Shown here: positions 1-8,014 of the stretch, one piece after another
Numbering within the stretch: the stretch's first letter is position 1
Layout: each line of letters starts with the position of its first letter
From: Rhodothermaeota bacterium MED-G19
Lineage (GTDB): Bacteria > Bacteroidota > Bacteroidia > Cytophagales > MED-G16
Length of the DNA: 62,160 bases
Direction: 5' to 3'
Assembly (NCBI GenBank): GCA_002457315.1
Contig: NTKI01000008.1
Coordinates: forward strand, 1 to 62,160
The notes under the pieces: model-generated
Databases searched by the model: none
Told to the model about the DNA's origin: nothing
What the model saw: only the letters and a program-made list of their open reading frames with translations
Made by a program: the position numbers and the translations under genes

Positions 1-13
1 ATCAAAAATGATT

Positions 14-934
14 TCAAATTATTAATTTTTTTATTTTATTAATTATCTGATTATCGTTTATACTCTCATCAAACCAGTTTACATCATTGTATTTCTTAAA
101 CCAAGTCATTTGTCTTTTGGAATATTTTCTTGTGTTACCTTTAATTAATTCTATTGCCTCATCTAAATTTAGATCTTGATTTAAAAAATGAAATAATTCT
201 TTATATCCCACTGTATTCAATGCATTTAATTTTTTGTAATCTGTTAATCTTTTTACTTCATCAACCAATCCATTCTCTATCATTAAATCTACCCTTTTAT
301 CTATTCTACTATAAAGTATTTCCTTTGATAAATTATAACCAATAAAATATAAATCAATATCCTTTCTTAAGTCATTATTCCCCTTATGATATGAAGAGTA
401 TGGTTTTTTTGTATATAGTGAAACCTCAAGAGCTCTAATTACTCTATGAGGATTTTTTAAATCAATATTTTCATGAGATTCTGGATCAACCTCTTTTAGA
501 TTAATAGCAAGAGAAGAAAGTCCATTAATTTTTAATGAATCATTTAATTCTTCTCTAAATTCTTTAGGAACTTTTGGAACATTATCAATCCCTTTGATAA
601 TTACATCTATAAACAAACCAGAACCTCCAACCAATATAGCTATATCATTTGATTTAAAATATTCTTCAAGAAACTCTTCAACTTCTTCTTTATACTTACC
701 AACAGTATAGTCATCAATTATTGATAAATTATTAATAAAATGATGATTTATAGTAGAAAGTTCATATTTGGAAGGCTTAGCAGTGCCTATATTCAATTCT
801 TTATAAAATTGTCTTGAGTCAGCAGAAATTATTTCTGATTTAAACTCTGATGCTACCTTAATAGCTAAATCAGTTTTACCACTGGCAGTTGGGCCTATAA
901 TAACAATTAACTTTTTTTTATTTATCTTCAACAA
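14..934 (-). CDS. miaA: tRNA dimethylallyltransferase MiaA
   Basis: MiaA transfers a dimethylallyl group to adenosine 37 of tRNAs that read UNN codons. The protein has the P-loop GPTASGKT at residues 14-21, the DSRQFY segment that follows it, and the family's usual length (306 aa). The start is a TTG at 934, with a second TTG directly after it. An in-frame TAA lies immediately upstream, so no ATG start is possible and a non-ATG start is forced. The gene is divergent from the next one with only 9 nt between the start codons, so its promoter probably lies inside the neighbour. The family call is secure; which TTG is used is not decided by the sequence. Confidence 0.95.
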   Translation of the reverse strand: MLKINKKKLIVIIGPTASGKTDLAIKVASEFKSEIISADSRQFYKELNIGTAKPSKYELSTINHHFINNLSIIDDYTVGKYKEEVEEFLEEYFKSNDIAILVGGSGLFIDVIIKGIDNVPKVPKEFREELNDSLKINGLSSLAINLKEVDPESHENIDLKNPHRVIRALEVSLYTKKPYSSYHKGNNDLRKDIDLYFIGYNLSKEILYSRIDKRVDLMIENGLVDEVKRLTDYKKLNALNTVGYKELFHFLNQDLNLDEAIELIKGNTRKYSKRQMTWFKKYNDVNWFDESINDNQIINKIKKLII

Positions 935-943
935 TTAAATTTT

Positions 944-1213
944 ATGGACTTTAAATTAACAAAGCAATTTCAAAAAAAAATAGAATTACTTTTAGAATCT
1001 CAAGATTACAAAATTAGATTCGAAAAAGGTAATTTTAAGTCTGGTTATTGTATAATTCGTGAAAAAAAAGTAATTATTATAAATAAATATTTTACAACAG
1101 AAGGCAAAATTACTGCACTTATAGAAATTATTGAATCCATTAATATATCTCCAGAAAAATGTTCAGAGAAAAACTTAAATACACTTAATAAAATTTTAAA
1201 AATTGAAAGTTAA
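944..1213 (+). CDS. small conserved hypothetical protein
   Basis: An 89-aa lysine-rich soluble protein with no signal peptide or membrane segment. The central block KGNFKSGYCIIREKKVIIIN resembles a small conserved Bacteroidota protein of unknown function that I have seen near such genes; this is recognition by eye only. It starts with ATG 9 nt from the divergent miaA start. Its last 11 nt overlap the TTG start of the following metallo-hydrolase, which suggests translational coupling. No catalytic motif is visible and I assign no function. Confidence 0.75.
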   Translation: MDFKLTKQFQKKIELLLESQDYKIRFEKGNFKSGYCIIREKKVIIINKYFTTEGKITALIEIIESINISPEKCSEKNLNTLNKILKIES

Positions 1214-1961
1214 GTTTTTAGGTACTGGCACTTCTCAAGGTATACCTGTAATTGGTTGTAAATGTGATATTTGTCTCTCTAAACATATAAAAGATAAAAG
1301 GTTAAGGTCATCAGTATATATAGAAAAAGATAATTATAATTTTATTATAGATACTGGTCCAGATCTAAGACAGCAAGTTTTAAAGAATAATATTAATAAA
1401 CTTGATTTTGTATTATATACTCACGCACATAGAGATCATGTCTCAGGAATTGATGAACTAAGATCCTTTAATTTTATTCAAAAAAAAGCTATAAGTGCAT
1501 TCGGCAATTATCAGTTAGTAAATCAACTGAAAAAAGATTACTCTTATATCTTTAGCGGGTTAAAATATCCTGGATTACCAAATATAAATCTTAAAGTAAT
1601 TAAAAATCAATTTGAGTTTAATGGGATTAAGATAAATCCAATAGAAGTCTATCATCATAAACTTAAAATATTGGGATACAGAATTGATGACTTTACGTAT
1701 ATAACAGATGCTAAAACAATTAAGAAGAATGAATTAAAAAAAATTGATAATACTAAAATACTAGTAATTAATTGCTTACAGATAGATGAACATATTTCTC
1801 ACTTGAATCTAGAAGAAGCTTTAAAGCTAATTAAAAATTTAAGTGTTGAAAAAGTATATTTAACACATATTTCTCATAATCTTGGCAAACACAATAATAT
1901 AAGTGAGTTATTACCAAAAAATGTGAATTTAGCTTTTGACAACCTTAGTTTTAGTCTATAA
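1203..1961 (+). CDS. MBL-fold metallo-hydrolase, PhnP-like
   Basis: A 252-aa metallo-beta-lactamase-fold hydrolase. The metal-binding HAHRDH motif is at residues 74-79. An N-terminal GCKCDIC cluster at 18-24 resembles the structural zinc site of PhnP-type phosphodiesterases, and later histidines (HHKLKILGY; HISHNLG) complete the expected ligand set. Family members cleave cyclic phosphodiesters or nucleic acids; the substrate here cannot be read. The start is TTG at 1203, because the beta-strand MKVKFLGTGTSQG begins exactly there and no ATG precedes it. It overlaps the upstream gene by 11 nt. At its 3' end the TAA abuts the stop codon of convergent pyk within CTATAA (1956-1961), a 6-nt overlap. 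Confidence 0.88.
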   Translation: MKVKFLGTGTSQGIPVIGCKCDICLSKHIKDKRLRSSVYIEKDNYNFIIDTGPDLRQQVLKNNINKLDFVLYTHAHRDHVSGIDELRSFNFIQKKAISAFGNYQLVNQLKKDYSYIFSGLKYPGLPNINLKVIKNQFEFNGIKINPIEVYHHKLKILGYRIDDFTYITDAKTIKKNELKKIDNTKILVINCLQIDEHISHLNLEEALKLIKNLSVEKVYLTHISHNLGKHNNISELLPKNVNLAFDNLSFSL

Positions 1962-3386
1962 TTCTACAACATTAACTTTCATCATATTTGTATGCCCTTT
2001 CCAATGAGTTGGCATAGATGAGGTAATTATATACCTATCATTTTTTGAAAGATGATTATTATTAACTAAAATGCTTTCAACATTTTCTAAGGTAGCATCA
2101 ATATTCTCTGTTTTATCATAATATATTGATCTAACACCCCAAACTAAATTTAAAACGTTACCTATCTTTTTATCATTAGTAACTATATAAATTCTAGCCT
2201 TTGGCCTATTCCCTGAAACTCTAAAGGCTGAATAACCACTTTTGGTCATTGTTATAATAGCTTTTGCAGATATTTGTTTACTTAACCGGCATGCAGTAGT
2301 TATTAAACTTTCGCTAAGTTTATTTTTTAATTTTTTAATTTTTTCGAATTTATAATAAATAGTGTCAGAAGTTTTTTCAACAGAATTTATTATTCTATTC
2401 ATACTTTCTACAGCCAATAGAGGATAATCTCCAGTTGCAGATTCTGCTGATAACATTACAGCATCAGCTCCGTCAAGTACAGCATTAGCTACATCATTAG
2501 ATTCAGCTCTTGTTGGTGTTTTCTGTGAAACCATACTTTCTAACATTTGAGTAGCTATTATTACAGGCTTACATGCTAAATTACATTTGAATACTATTTT
2601 TTTTTGAATTATAGGGACTGATTCCATAGGCATTTCAACACCTAAGTCTCCCCTCGCAACCATTAAACCATCAGACTCAATTATTATCTTATCAATATTT
2701 TTTATTGCCTGAGGTTTTTCAATTTTTGCTATAATTTTTGTGTCATATCCGTTTTTCTTTATAAATTTTCTAAGATGAATAATATCATCTTCACTTCTCA
2801 CAAAAGAAAGAGCAACCCAATCAACATTATTTTTTAAGCCAAATAATAAATCATTAACATCCTTTTCAGTTAAAGAAGATAATTTTATATCACTCTCTGG
2901 GAGATTAACACCTTTTCTTTGTAATAAAACACCACCTCTCATTACCTCAACCTTTACTTTATTTTTTTCCTTTTTAATTACCCTCAGTTCAATCTTACCA
3001 TCATCAATAAGTATCCTCTCATTTTCTTTTATATCACTAATAATATTATTATCAATGCTTATTTCATCAATATTTCCAATAATATTATCTGAGGTGATAA
3101 AAAATTTATGTCCTTCATTAAGTTGAATTTTATCCTTATTTAGCTTACCAACTCTGATCTTTGGACCTTGTATATCTTGCAGAACACTTACAGGTAAGCC
3201 TAATTCATCACTTATTTTTCTGACATTTAATATTGTCTCTTTATGATCTTTGTAATCTCCATGAGAAAAATTCAATCTCACTACATCTACTCCATTTATA
3301 ATCATTTCTTTAAGGGTATCATAACCCGATGAAGAAGGACCAATAGTGGCTATTACCTTAGTTCTATTATTATTTATTTGTTTCAT
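1956..3386 (-). CDS. pyk: pyruvate kinase
   Basis: Pyruvate kinase (476 aa) makes pyruvate and ATP from phosphoenolpyruvate and ADP in glycolysis. Family blocks visible in order are KVIATIGPSS at the N-terminus, VRLNFSHGD, the active-site strand IIAKIEKPQAI, the metal-binding loop GLMVARGDLGVE, and IIATQMLESM. The C-terminal regulatory domain is present, and the length matches single-subunit bacterial enzymes. The start codon overlaps the end of the upstream small gene by 4 nt, so the two are probably cotranscribed. The 3' end overlaps the convergent metallo-hydrolase by 6 nt. Confidence 0.97.
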   Translation of the reverse strand: MKQINNNRTKVIATIGPSSSGYDTLKEMIINGVDVVRLNFSHGDYKDHKETILNVRKISDELGLPVSVLQDIQGPKIRVGKLNKDKIQLNEGHKFFITSDNIIGNIDEISIDNNIISDIKENERILIDDGKIELRVIKKEKNKVKVEVMRGGVLLQRKGVNLPESDIKLSSLTEKDVNDLLFGLKNNVDWVALSFVRSEDDIIHLRKFIKKNGYDTKIIAKIEKPQAIKNIDKIIIESDGLMVARGDLGVEMPMESVPIIQKKIVFKCNLACKPVIIATQMLESMVSQKTPTRAESNDVANAVLDGADAVMLSAESATGDYPLLAVESMNRIINSVEKTSDTIYYKFEKIKKLKNKLSESLITTACRLSKQISAKAIITMTKSGYSAFRVSGNRPKARIYIVTNDKKIGNVLNLVWGVRSIYYDKTENIDATLENVESILVNNNHLSKNDRYIITSSMPTHWKGHTNMMKVNVVEL

Positions 3387-3811
3387 ATGTATAACAAATA
3401 TTTTTCTTTAATAAGTTTCATATCTACAAAATTAGCAAATTGAATAAGATTATTAGATTTTAACTTATTTATTATATCAAATGATTTAAACTCGAATAAA
3501 TTAGGAGAAAATTGAATTAAATAATCAAAATCAGATAGAGAAGAAATAAGATGTTTTTTTAACACATTGTTTAAAATTTTGTTTGATATCAATCTCAAAT
3601 ACTTTTTTTTTCTTCTATAAATAAAGTGAGAGATATAAATTGACTCGTTATTAATTAAATTAATTTTTTCATCTTTTTCTTTAACTAATGAAATCTCCAA
3701 AGTATTGTTTAAAACCCAAGCTATCTTATATTCTTTAGAAGTTGAGACAATGCCTATTAATGAATAATTCTCTTCATTTAAATTTAATTTTTGATTTATA
3801 TTTTTTAACAT
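3383..3811 (-). CDS. IPExxxVDY-like family protein
   Basis: A 142-aa protein assigned to the Bacteroidota IPExxxVDY family mainly from position: it sits between pyk and the divergent acpP-fabF-rnc cluster, where this family is normally found. The N-terminal NYSLIGIVSTSKEYKIAWVL block and the C-terminal NFVDMK-like segment agree, but the signature is degenerate because the second half of VDY is lost. There is no signal peptide. It overlaps pyk by 4 nt and is probably in an operon with it. The function of the family is unknown to me. Confidence 0.7.
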   Translation of the reverse strand: MLKNINQKLNLNEENYSLIGIVSTSKEYKIAWVLNNTLEISLVKEKDEKINLINNESIYISHFIYRRKKKYLRLISNKILNNVLKKHLISSLSDFDYLIQFSPNLFEFKSFDIINKLKSNNLIQFANFVDMKLIKEKYLLYI

Positions 3812-3867
3812 ATATTTATCAATGTAAAGTATAGTAATTTAATTGTTTGAGAATCGAAAAAAAAAAT

Positions 3868-3875
3868 TATTTTTG
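3868..3875 (+). promoter_or_regulatory. Bacteroidota promoter for acpP-fabF-rnc
   Basis: TATTTTTG matches the Bacteroidota -7 consensus TAnnTTTG exactly. A TTG at 3847-3849 lies 18 nt upstream, as expected for the -33 element. The acpP ATG follows 24 nt downstream. No gene occupies the 88-nt gap (3812-3899). Confidence 0.6.
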
Positions 3876-3899
3876 CAACATATTTAAAAATTAATCTTT

Positions 3900-4136
3900 A
3901 TGGAAAATTTAGAAAATAAAATAAAAGAAATCATTGTTGATAAGTTAGGGATAGAGGAATCTGAAATTACAGACTCAGCTAGTTTCACTAATGATTTAGG
4001 AGCTGATTCGTTAGATACAGTTGAGCTTATCATGGAATTTGAGAAAGAATTTAATGTCTCAATTCCTGATGAAGAGGCTGAGAAAATTCAAACAGTTGGT
4101 GATGCTGTAACGTATTTGAAAGATAACGTTAAATAG
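3900..4136 (+). CDS. acpP: acyl carrier protein
   Basis: A 78-aa acidic acyl carrier protein. The phosphopantetheine attachment site is Ser37 in [10 protein letters not shown]. It carries growing acyl chains in type II fatty acid synthesis. Length and helix pattern are typical. It lies 13 nt upstream of fabF and starts the acpP-fabF-rnc cluster, which is probably one transcription unit from the promoter just upstream. Confidence 0.98.
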   Translation: MENLENKIKEIIVDKLGIEESEITDSASFTNDLGADSLDTVELIMEFEKEFNVSIPDEEAEKIQTVGDAVTYLKDNVK

Positions 4137-4149
4137 ATTTTCCCTTAAG

Positions 4150-5400
4150 ATGCGTGCAAAGAGAGTTGTCGTAACAGGTTTAGGTGCAATAACACCTATA
4201 GGGAATAATCTAAATGATTATAAAAAATCTCTTTTTAAAGGTATAAGTGGATGTGATAATATAAAATCATTTGATCCCACGAATTTCAAGACAAAATTTG
4301 CTTGTGAAGTAAAAAATTATGATCCACTAGATTATTTTGACAGGAAAGAATCTAGAAAAATGGACATTTATGCACAATTCGGTATGATTGCTGCTGCAGA
4401 AGCAATTTCTGACTCAAATATTGATCTAGATAATATAGATTTGAATAGAGTTGGAGTAATATGGGGCTCTGGTGTTGGAGGCATAGAAACATTTCAGAAT
4501 GAATTAATAAATTTTGCTGAAAATGATAAAAAGCCAAGATTTAATCCATTCTTTATTCCAAAATTAATTCCAGATATATGTCCAGGATTAATTGCGATTA
4601 AATATGGATTTAAAGGTCCTAACTTTGCAACAGTTTCAGCTTGTGCTTCATCATCTAATGCAATAATTGATTCATATAACTATATTTTATCTGGAACCTC
4701 TGATATTATAATTACTGGAGGTTCAGAATCAGCTGTTAATGAAACTGGAGTCGGAGGTTTTAATGCATTAAAAGCATTATCTGAAAGAAATGATTCTCCT
4801 AAAACAGCTTCTAGACCTTTTGATAGAGATAGAGATGGGTTTGTATTAGGGGAAGGTGGTGGATCATTAATACTAGAAGATTATGATCATGCATTAAATA
4901 GAGGAGCTAAAATATATGCTGAAATTATAGGTTTTGGAATGTCATGTGATGCTCATCATATCACAGCTCCACACCCAGAAGGTGAAGGAGCAAGACTTGT
5001 TATGGAAAATGCTATAAAATCTTCAAATATTGAAAAAGAAAGTATTGACTATATTAATGTTCATGGAACTTCTACCCCTCTTGGTGATAAAAGTGAAATA
5101 TTAGCTATACAAAACGTATTTGAAAAACACGCATATAATCTTAACATAAGCTCAACAAAATCAATGACCGGACATCTACTTGGTGCTGCAGGAGCAATTG
5201 AATCAATAGCATCAATTTTTTCAATTAACGATGGAATTATACCTCCAACAATAAATCATTTTACAAAAGATGATGAGATAGATTCCAAATTAAATTTAAC
5301 TTTAAACAAATCTCAAAAAAGAAATGTTAATATAGTTATGAGTAATACCTTTGGATTTGGAGGTCACAATACGTCTGTAGTATTTAAAAAATACAATTAA
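4150..5400 (+). CDS. fabF: beta-ketoacyl-ACP synthase II
   Basis: 3-oxoacyl-ACP synthase II (416 aa) elongates acyl-ACP by condensation with malonyl-ACP. The Cys-His-His triad is visible: Cys165 in VSACASSSN, His305 in VHGTSTPLGD and His342 in TGHLLGAAGA. The C-terminal glycine-rich SNTFGFGGHN is intact. It lies 13 nt after acpP and 2 nt before rnc, within one operon. Confidence 0.97.
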   Translation: MRAKRVVVTGLGAITPIGNNLNDYKKSLFKGISGCDNIKSFDPTNFKTKFACEVKNYDPLDYFDRKESRKMDIYAQFGMIAAAEAISDSNIDLDNIDLNRVGVIWGSGVGGIETFQNELINFAENDKKPRFNPFFIPKLIPDICPGLIAIKYGFKGPNFATVSACASSSNAIIDSYNYILSGTSDIIITGGSESAVNETGVGGFNALKALSERNDSPKTASRPFDRDRDGFVLGEGGGSLILEDYDHALNRGAKIYAEIIGFGMSCDAHHITAPHPEGEGARLVMENAIKSSNIEKESIDYINVHGTSTPLGDKSEILAIQNVFEKHAYNLNISSTKSMTGHLLGAAGAIESIASIFSINDGIIPPTINHFTKDDEIDSKLNLTLNKSQKRNVNIVMSNTFGFGGHNTSVVFKKYN

Positions 5401-5402
5401 CT

Positions 5403-6095
5403 ATGTTTTTTTTATCCCGATCTAAAGAAGAAAAAGAACTTATTAGTGCTATAAATTTCATTCTAGGTTATAAAACAAGAAAACCTGAATTATATAAACT
5501 AGCTCTTCTACATAAATCAATAAGAACCGAGGAATCAAATGAAAGACTTGAGTTTCTTGGTGATGCTATTCTTGGCTTGATTGTAGCAAAACATCTATTT
5601 AAGCTTTACCCTTTTAAAAACGAAGGCTTTTTAACAAAAATAAGATCAAAAATAGTAAGTAGAGAATCATTAAATAATGTGGGAAGAAAAATAGGGTTGA
5701 AAAAATTAATTAATATTAAAAAAATTAAAACAAAATCTTATGACTCAATTAATGGAGATGCATTAGAGGCAATAATTGGAGCATGTTATTTAGAGAAAGG
5801 CTTTGAATTCTGTGAAAAAAAAGTGGTAACTAAAATAATTGTCCCCTACTTTGATTTAGATGATTTAACCACTCAAACTCATAACTTCAAGAGTAAAGTT
5901 TTAGAATGGGCACAAAAAGAAAGAAAAAAAATAAGCTTCATAGTTGAAAAAACAAAAACTTCTAATAGATTTTCTCAGTTCAAATCAATATTAAAATTAA
6001 ATGGTGAAAAAATTTCAGTTGGATATGGGAAGAGTAAAAAAAATGCTGAAAAAGATGCCTCTAGAATAGCATGTGAAAAATTAGAACTTAGCTAA
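5403..6095 (+). CDS. rnc: ribonuclease III
   Basis: A 230-aa double-stranded-RNA endonuclease used in rRNA and mRNA processing. The RNase III signature ERLEFLGDAILGL and the second metal-binding block GDALEAIIGACY are present. A C-terminal dsRNA-binding domain runs from about residue 160 (FKSKVLEWAQ) to the end (KKNAEKDASRIAC). It starts 2 nt after fabF; this gene order is common in Flavobacteriia. Confidence 0.96.
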   Translation: MFFLSRSKEEKELISAINFILGYKTRKPELYKLALLHKSIRTEESNERLEFLGDAILGLIVAKHLFKLYPFKNEGFLTKIRSKIVSRESLNNVGRKIGLKKLINIKKIKTKSYDSINGDALEAIIGACYLEKGFEFCEKKVVTKIIVPYFDLDDLTTQTHNFKSKVLEWAQKERKKISFIVEKTKTSNRFSQFKSILKLNGEKISVGYGKSKKNAEKDASRIACEKLELS

Positions 6096-6099
6096 TCCT

Positions 6100-6612
6100 A
6101 TGAAAGTTAATCTTAATAAATCTCAGTTAACTCTTAAAAATAAATTTTTAAATCCTTTTACATTCTCCCTATATGTTTTTTTAAATGTACCGATGGTCTG
6201 GTTTTCAGGCATGAAGGTATTAAAACTTTCTAAAAACAATTGCATAGTTCATTTGCCATTTAAATGGTATTACAGATGGCAAAATATGAATCCATTTAAG
6301 TCTATGTATTTTGCAGTGCAGTGTATGGGAGCAGAAATATCAACTGCATCATTAGTTTCTTTAGCTATAACTGGAGTACATCCTTCAATAGCATTTATTG
6401 TAACCAGTATGAGTTCTAAATATTTTAAGAAAGCCACTGGGAATGTATCTTTTACTTGTAATGATGGTGAAGCTGTTTTTAATGCAGTAGAAAAGGCAAA
6501 ATCATCAAATGATGGTGTTGAAGTTAAAATTAAAACAACAGGCACCTTAGATGATGGAACAATTGTTTCTGAATTTTATTTTACATGGTCTTTAAAACAA
6601 AGAAAAAACTGA
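6100..6612 (+). CDS. DUF4442 hotdog-fold protein
   Basis: A 170-aa protein I recognise as the DUF4442 family, a hotdog fold related to acyl-CoA thioesterases (PaaI/YiiD-like). The NMNPFKSMYFAVQCMGAEIS region corresponds to the hotdog central helix. It lies 4 nt after rnc. A thioesterase role would fit the fatty-acid neighbours acpP and fabF, but the substrate is not readable and the enzymatic role is inferred. Its last 28 nt overlap the start of the CDGSH gene. Confidence 0.82.
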   Translation: MKVNLNKSQLTLKNKFLNPFTFSLYVFLNVPMVWFSGMKVLKLSKNNCIVHLPFKWYYRWQNMNPFKSMYFAVQCMGAEISTASLVSLAITGVHPSIAFIVTSMSSKYFKKATGNVSFTCNDGEAVFNAVEKAKSSNDGVEVKIKTTGTLDDGTIVSEFYFTWSLKQRKN

Positions 6613-6791
6613 AACTTTTAAAAAATAAAAAATATAGTTTTTGCACTTGTGGTTTAAGTAAAAAACTTCCTTTTTGTGATAATAATCACAGAGAACATAA
6701 TCTTAAAAATAAAACTAACTATAAGTCACTTAAAGTAATTCCCCATACAGATATTGAAGTAGAAGTTTCTTCTTCAACATGGAAAAATTAA
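6585..6791 (+). CDS. CDGSH-type iron-sulfur protein
   Basis: A 68-aa protein with a 3Cys-1His motif CTCGLSKKLPFCDNNH, which fits the CDGSH [2Fe-2S] spacing C-x-C-x2-S-x3-P-x-C-D-x2-H; the usual Gly-Ser is replaced by Asn-Asn. Such small proteins bind a redox-active cluster, with poorly defined roles in bacteria. The only plausible start is an ATG 28 nt inside the upstream DUF4442 gene, implying translational coupling. Its TAA shares the tetranucleotide TTAA (6788-6791) with the stop codon of the convergent metallophosphoesterase. Confidence 0.85.
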   Translation: MVFKTKKKLKLLKNKKYSFCTCGLSKKLPFCDNNHREHNLKNKTNYKSLKVIPHTDIEVEVSSSTWKN

Positions 6792-8014
6792 GTTTTATTA
6801 AGTTCTAAAATTGTAATTTCAGGTAAAATACCAACTCTTCCAGGGTATCCCATAAATCCAAAACCTCTATTAACATAAATAAACTGATCATTTGAAGAGT
6901 ATAAATCTGCCCATTGCTTATATGCTAATCTAACTGGACTAACTCTAAATTTTCCTATATCAATCCCATATTGTAGTCCGTGAGTATGTCCAGAAAGTGT
7001 TAAATCAATACCTTTAAAGTTGTTAGTTACCTCTGCATTCCAATGAGATGGATTGTGACTCATCAATAATTTAAAATTTTCTTCTTCTATTCCCTTATAA
7101 GCTGAATCTAAGTCCCCATACTGTTGAAAACGAGATGACGCCCAATTTTCTACTCCAATTATGTTCAACCTCTCTCCATCAACTTCAATATTTGTGTTTT
7201 CATTTCTGAGTAAATTCCAGCCAAATTCTTTTTGACTATATAATAAGTCATTAAAGTTTTTATTTTTTGCATTATTATCTTTCCAATCTGAATATTCTCC
7301 ATAATCGTGGTTACCTAAAACACTAAAAACTCCAAGAGGAGCTCTAATTTTGGATAAGTCATCTCCCCAACCCTTCAACTCGCTAGCTCTATCATTAACT
7401 AAATCACCAGTAAATAAAATAATATCAGGCTTCTCATTTAATATCATATCAATACCTCCTCTAACTGCTAATCTATTTTTTAAACTTCCTATGTGTATAT
7501 CAGAGATATGACAGACCTTTATCCCATCAAATGCCATAGGTAAATTTTTAAAACTTATATTTCTTCTTTTAACCCTATAATCATAAACATTATTTGATAA
7601 TATCCCATAAGATAAAGAAGTGATTGGAAGTCCATAAGCTAAAGAAGCTGAAATACTTAAAAATTTAGATCTAGAGATTTTATTGTCTGAAGAGGATTCT
7701 TTTTTTCTAAATAGATAAATAATAAACCTTCTTATATCATCAATTAAAAGAAAAGGTAGAGATGCTAACTTTGATATAAAGTTTCCAATTATGACAGAAA
7801 AGATAAATGTTTTTGTGGAAAACCCTAAATTATAGTCAATATCTATAACATAGTATAAGAAATTAAAAACTGTAACAACAGTAAAAGACCAGTAAATAAA
7901 GAAAAGGGGTTTAGCCCAATTAATCTTCCTGTATTTTTTTATTATTTGAAAAAAATATAAGTCTAAAAGGACAGATATTATTGTAAAGAAAAATAAGAAA
8001 AGAATTCTTTCCAT
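6788..8014 (-). CDS. membrane-anchored metallophosphoesterase
   Basis: A 408-aa protein with about four hydrophobic N-terminal helices (residues 1-145) and a calcineurin-like phosphoesterase domain. Its motifs in order are CHISDIHIGS, FTGDLVND, LGNHDYGE, MSHNP and LSGHTHG, which together form the dinuclear metal site. It resembles YaeI/YkuE-like membrane phosphoesterases; the substrate is unknown. Its start overlaps the RND pump stop by 1 nt, so it is the last gene of the five-gene efflux operon, an unusual partner for a pump. The stop overlaps the convergent CDGSH gene. Confidence 0.9.
   Translation of the reverse strand: MERILFLFFFTIISVLLDLYFFQIIKKYRKINWAKPLFFIYWSFTVVTVFNFLYYVIDIDYNLGFSTKTFIFSVIIGNFISKLASLPFLLIDDIRRFIIYLFRKKESSSDNKISRSKFLSISASLAYGLPITSLSYGILSNNVYDYRVKRRNISFKNLPMAFDGIKVCHISDIHIGSLKNRLAVRGGIDMILNEKPDIILFTGDLVNDRASELKGWGDDLSKIRAPLGVFSVLGNHDYGEYSDWKDNNAKNKNFNDLLYSQKEFGWNLLRNENTNIEVDGERLNIIGVENWASSRFQQYGDLDSAYKGIEEENFKLLMSHNPSHWNAEVTNNFKGIDLTLSGHTHGLQYGIDIGKFRVSPVRLAYKQWADLYSSNDQFIYVNRGFGFMGYPGRVGILPEITILELNKT

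Noticed and set aside
6270-6545. 91-aa minus-strand frame inside the DUF4442 gene
   Set aside because: It is a shadow of a recognised gene with no family features.
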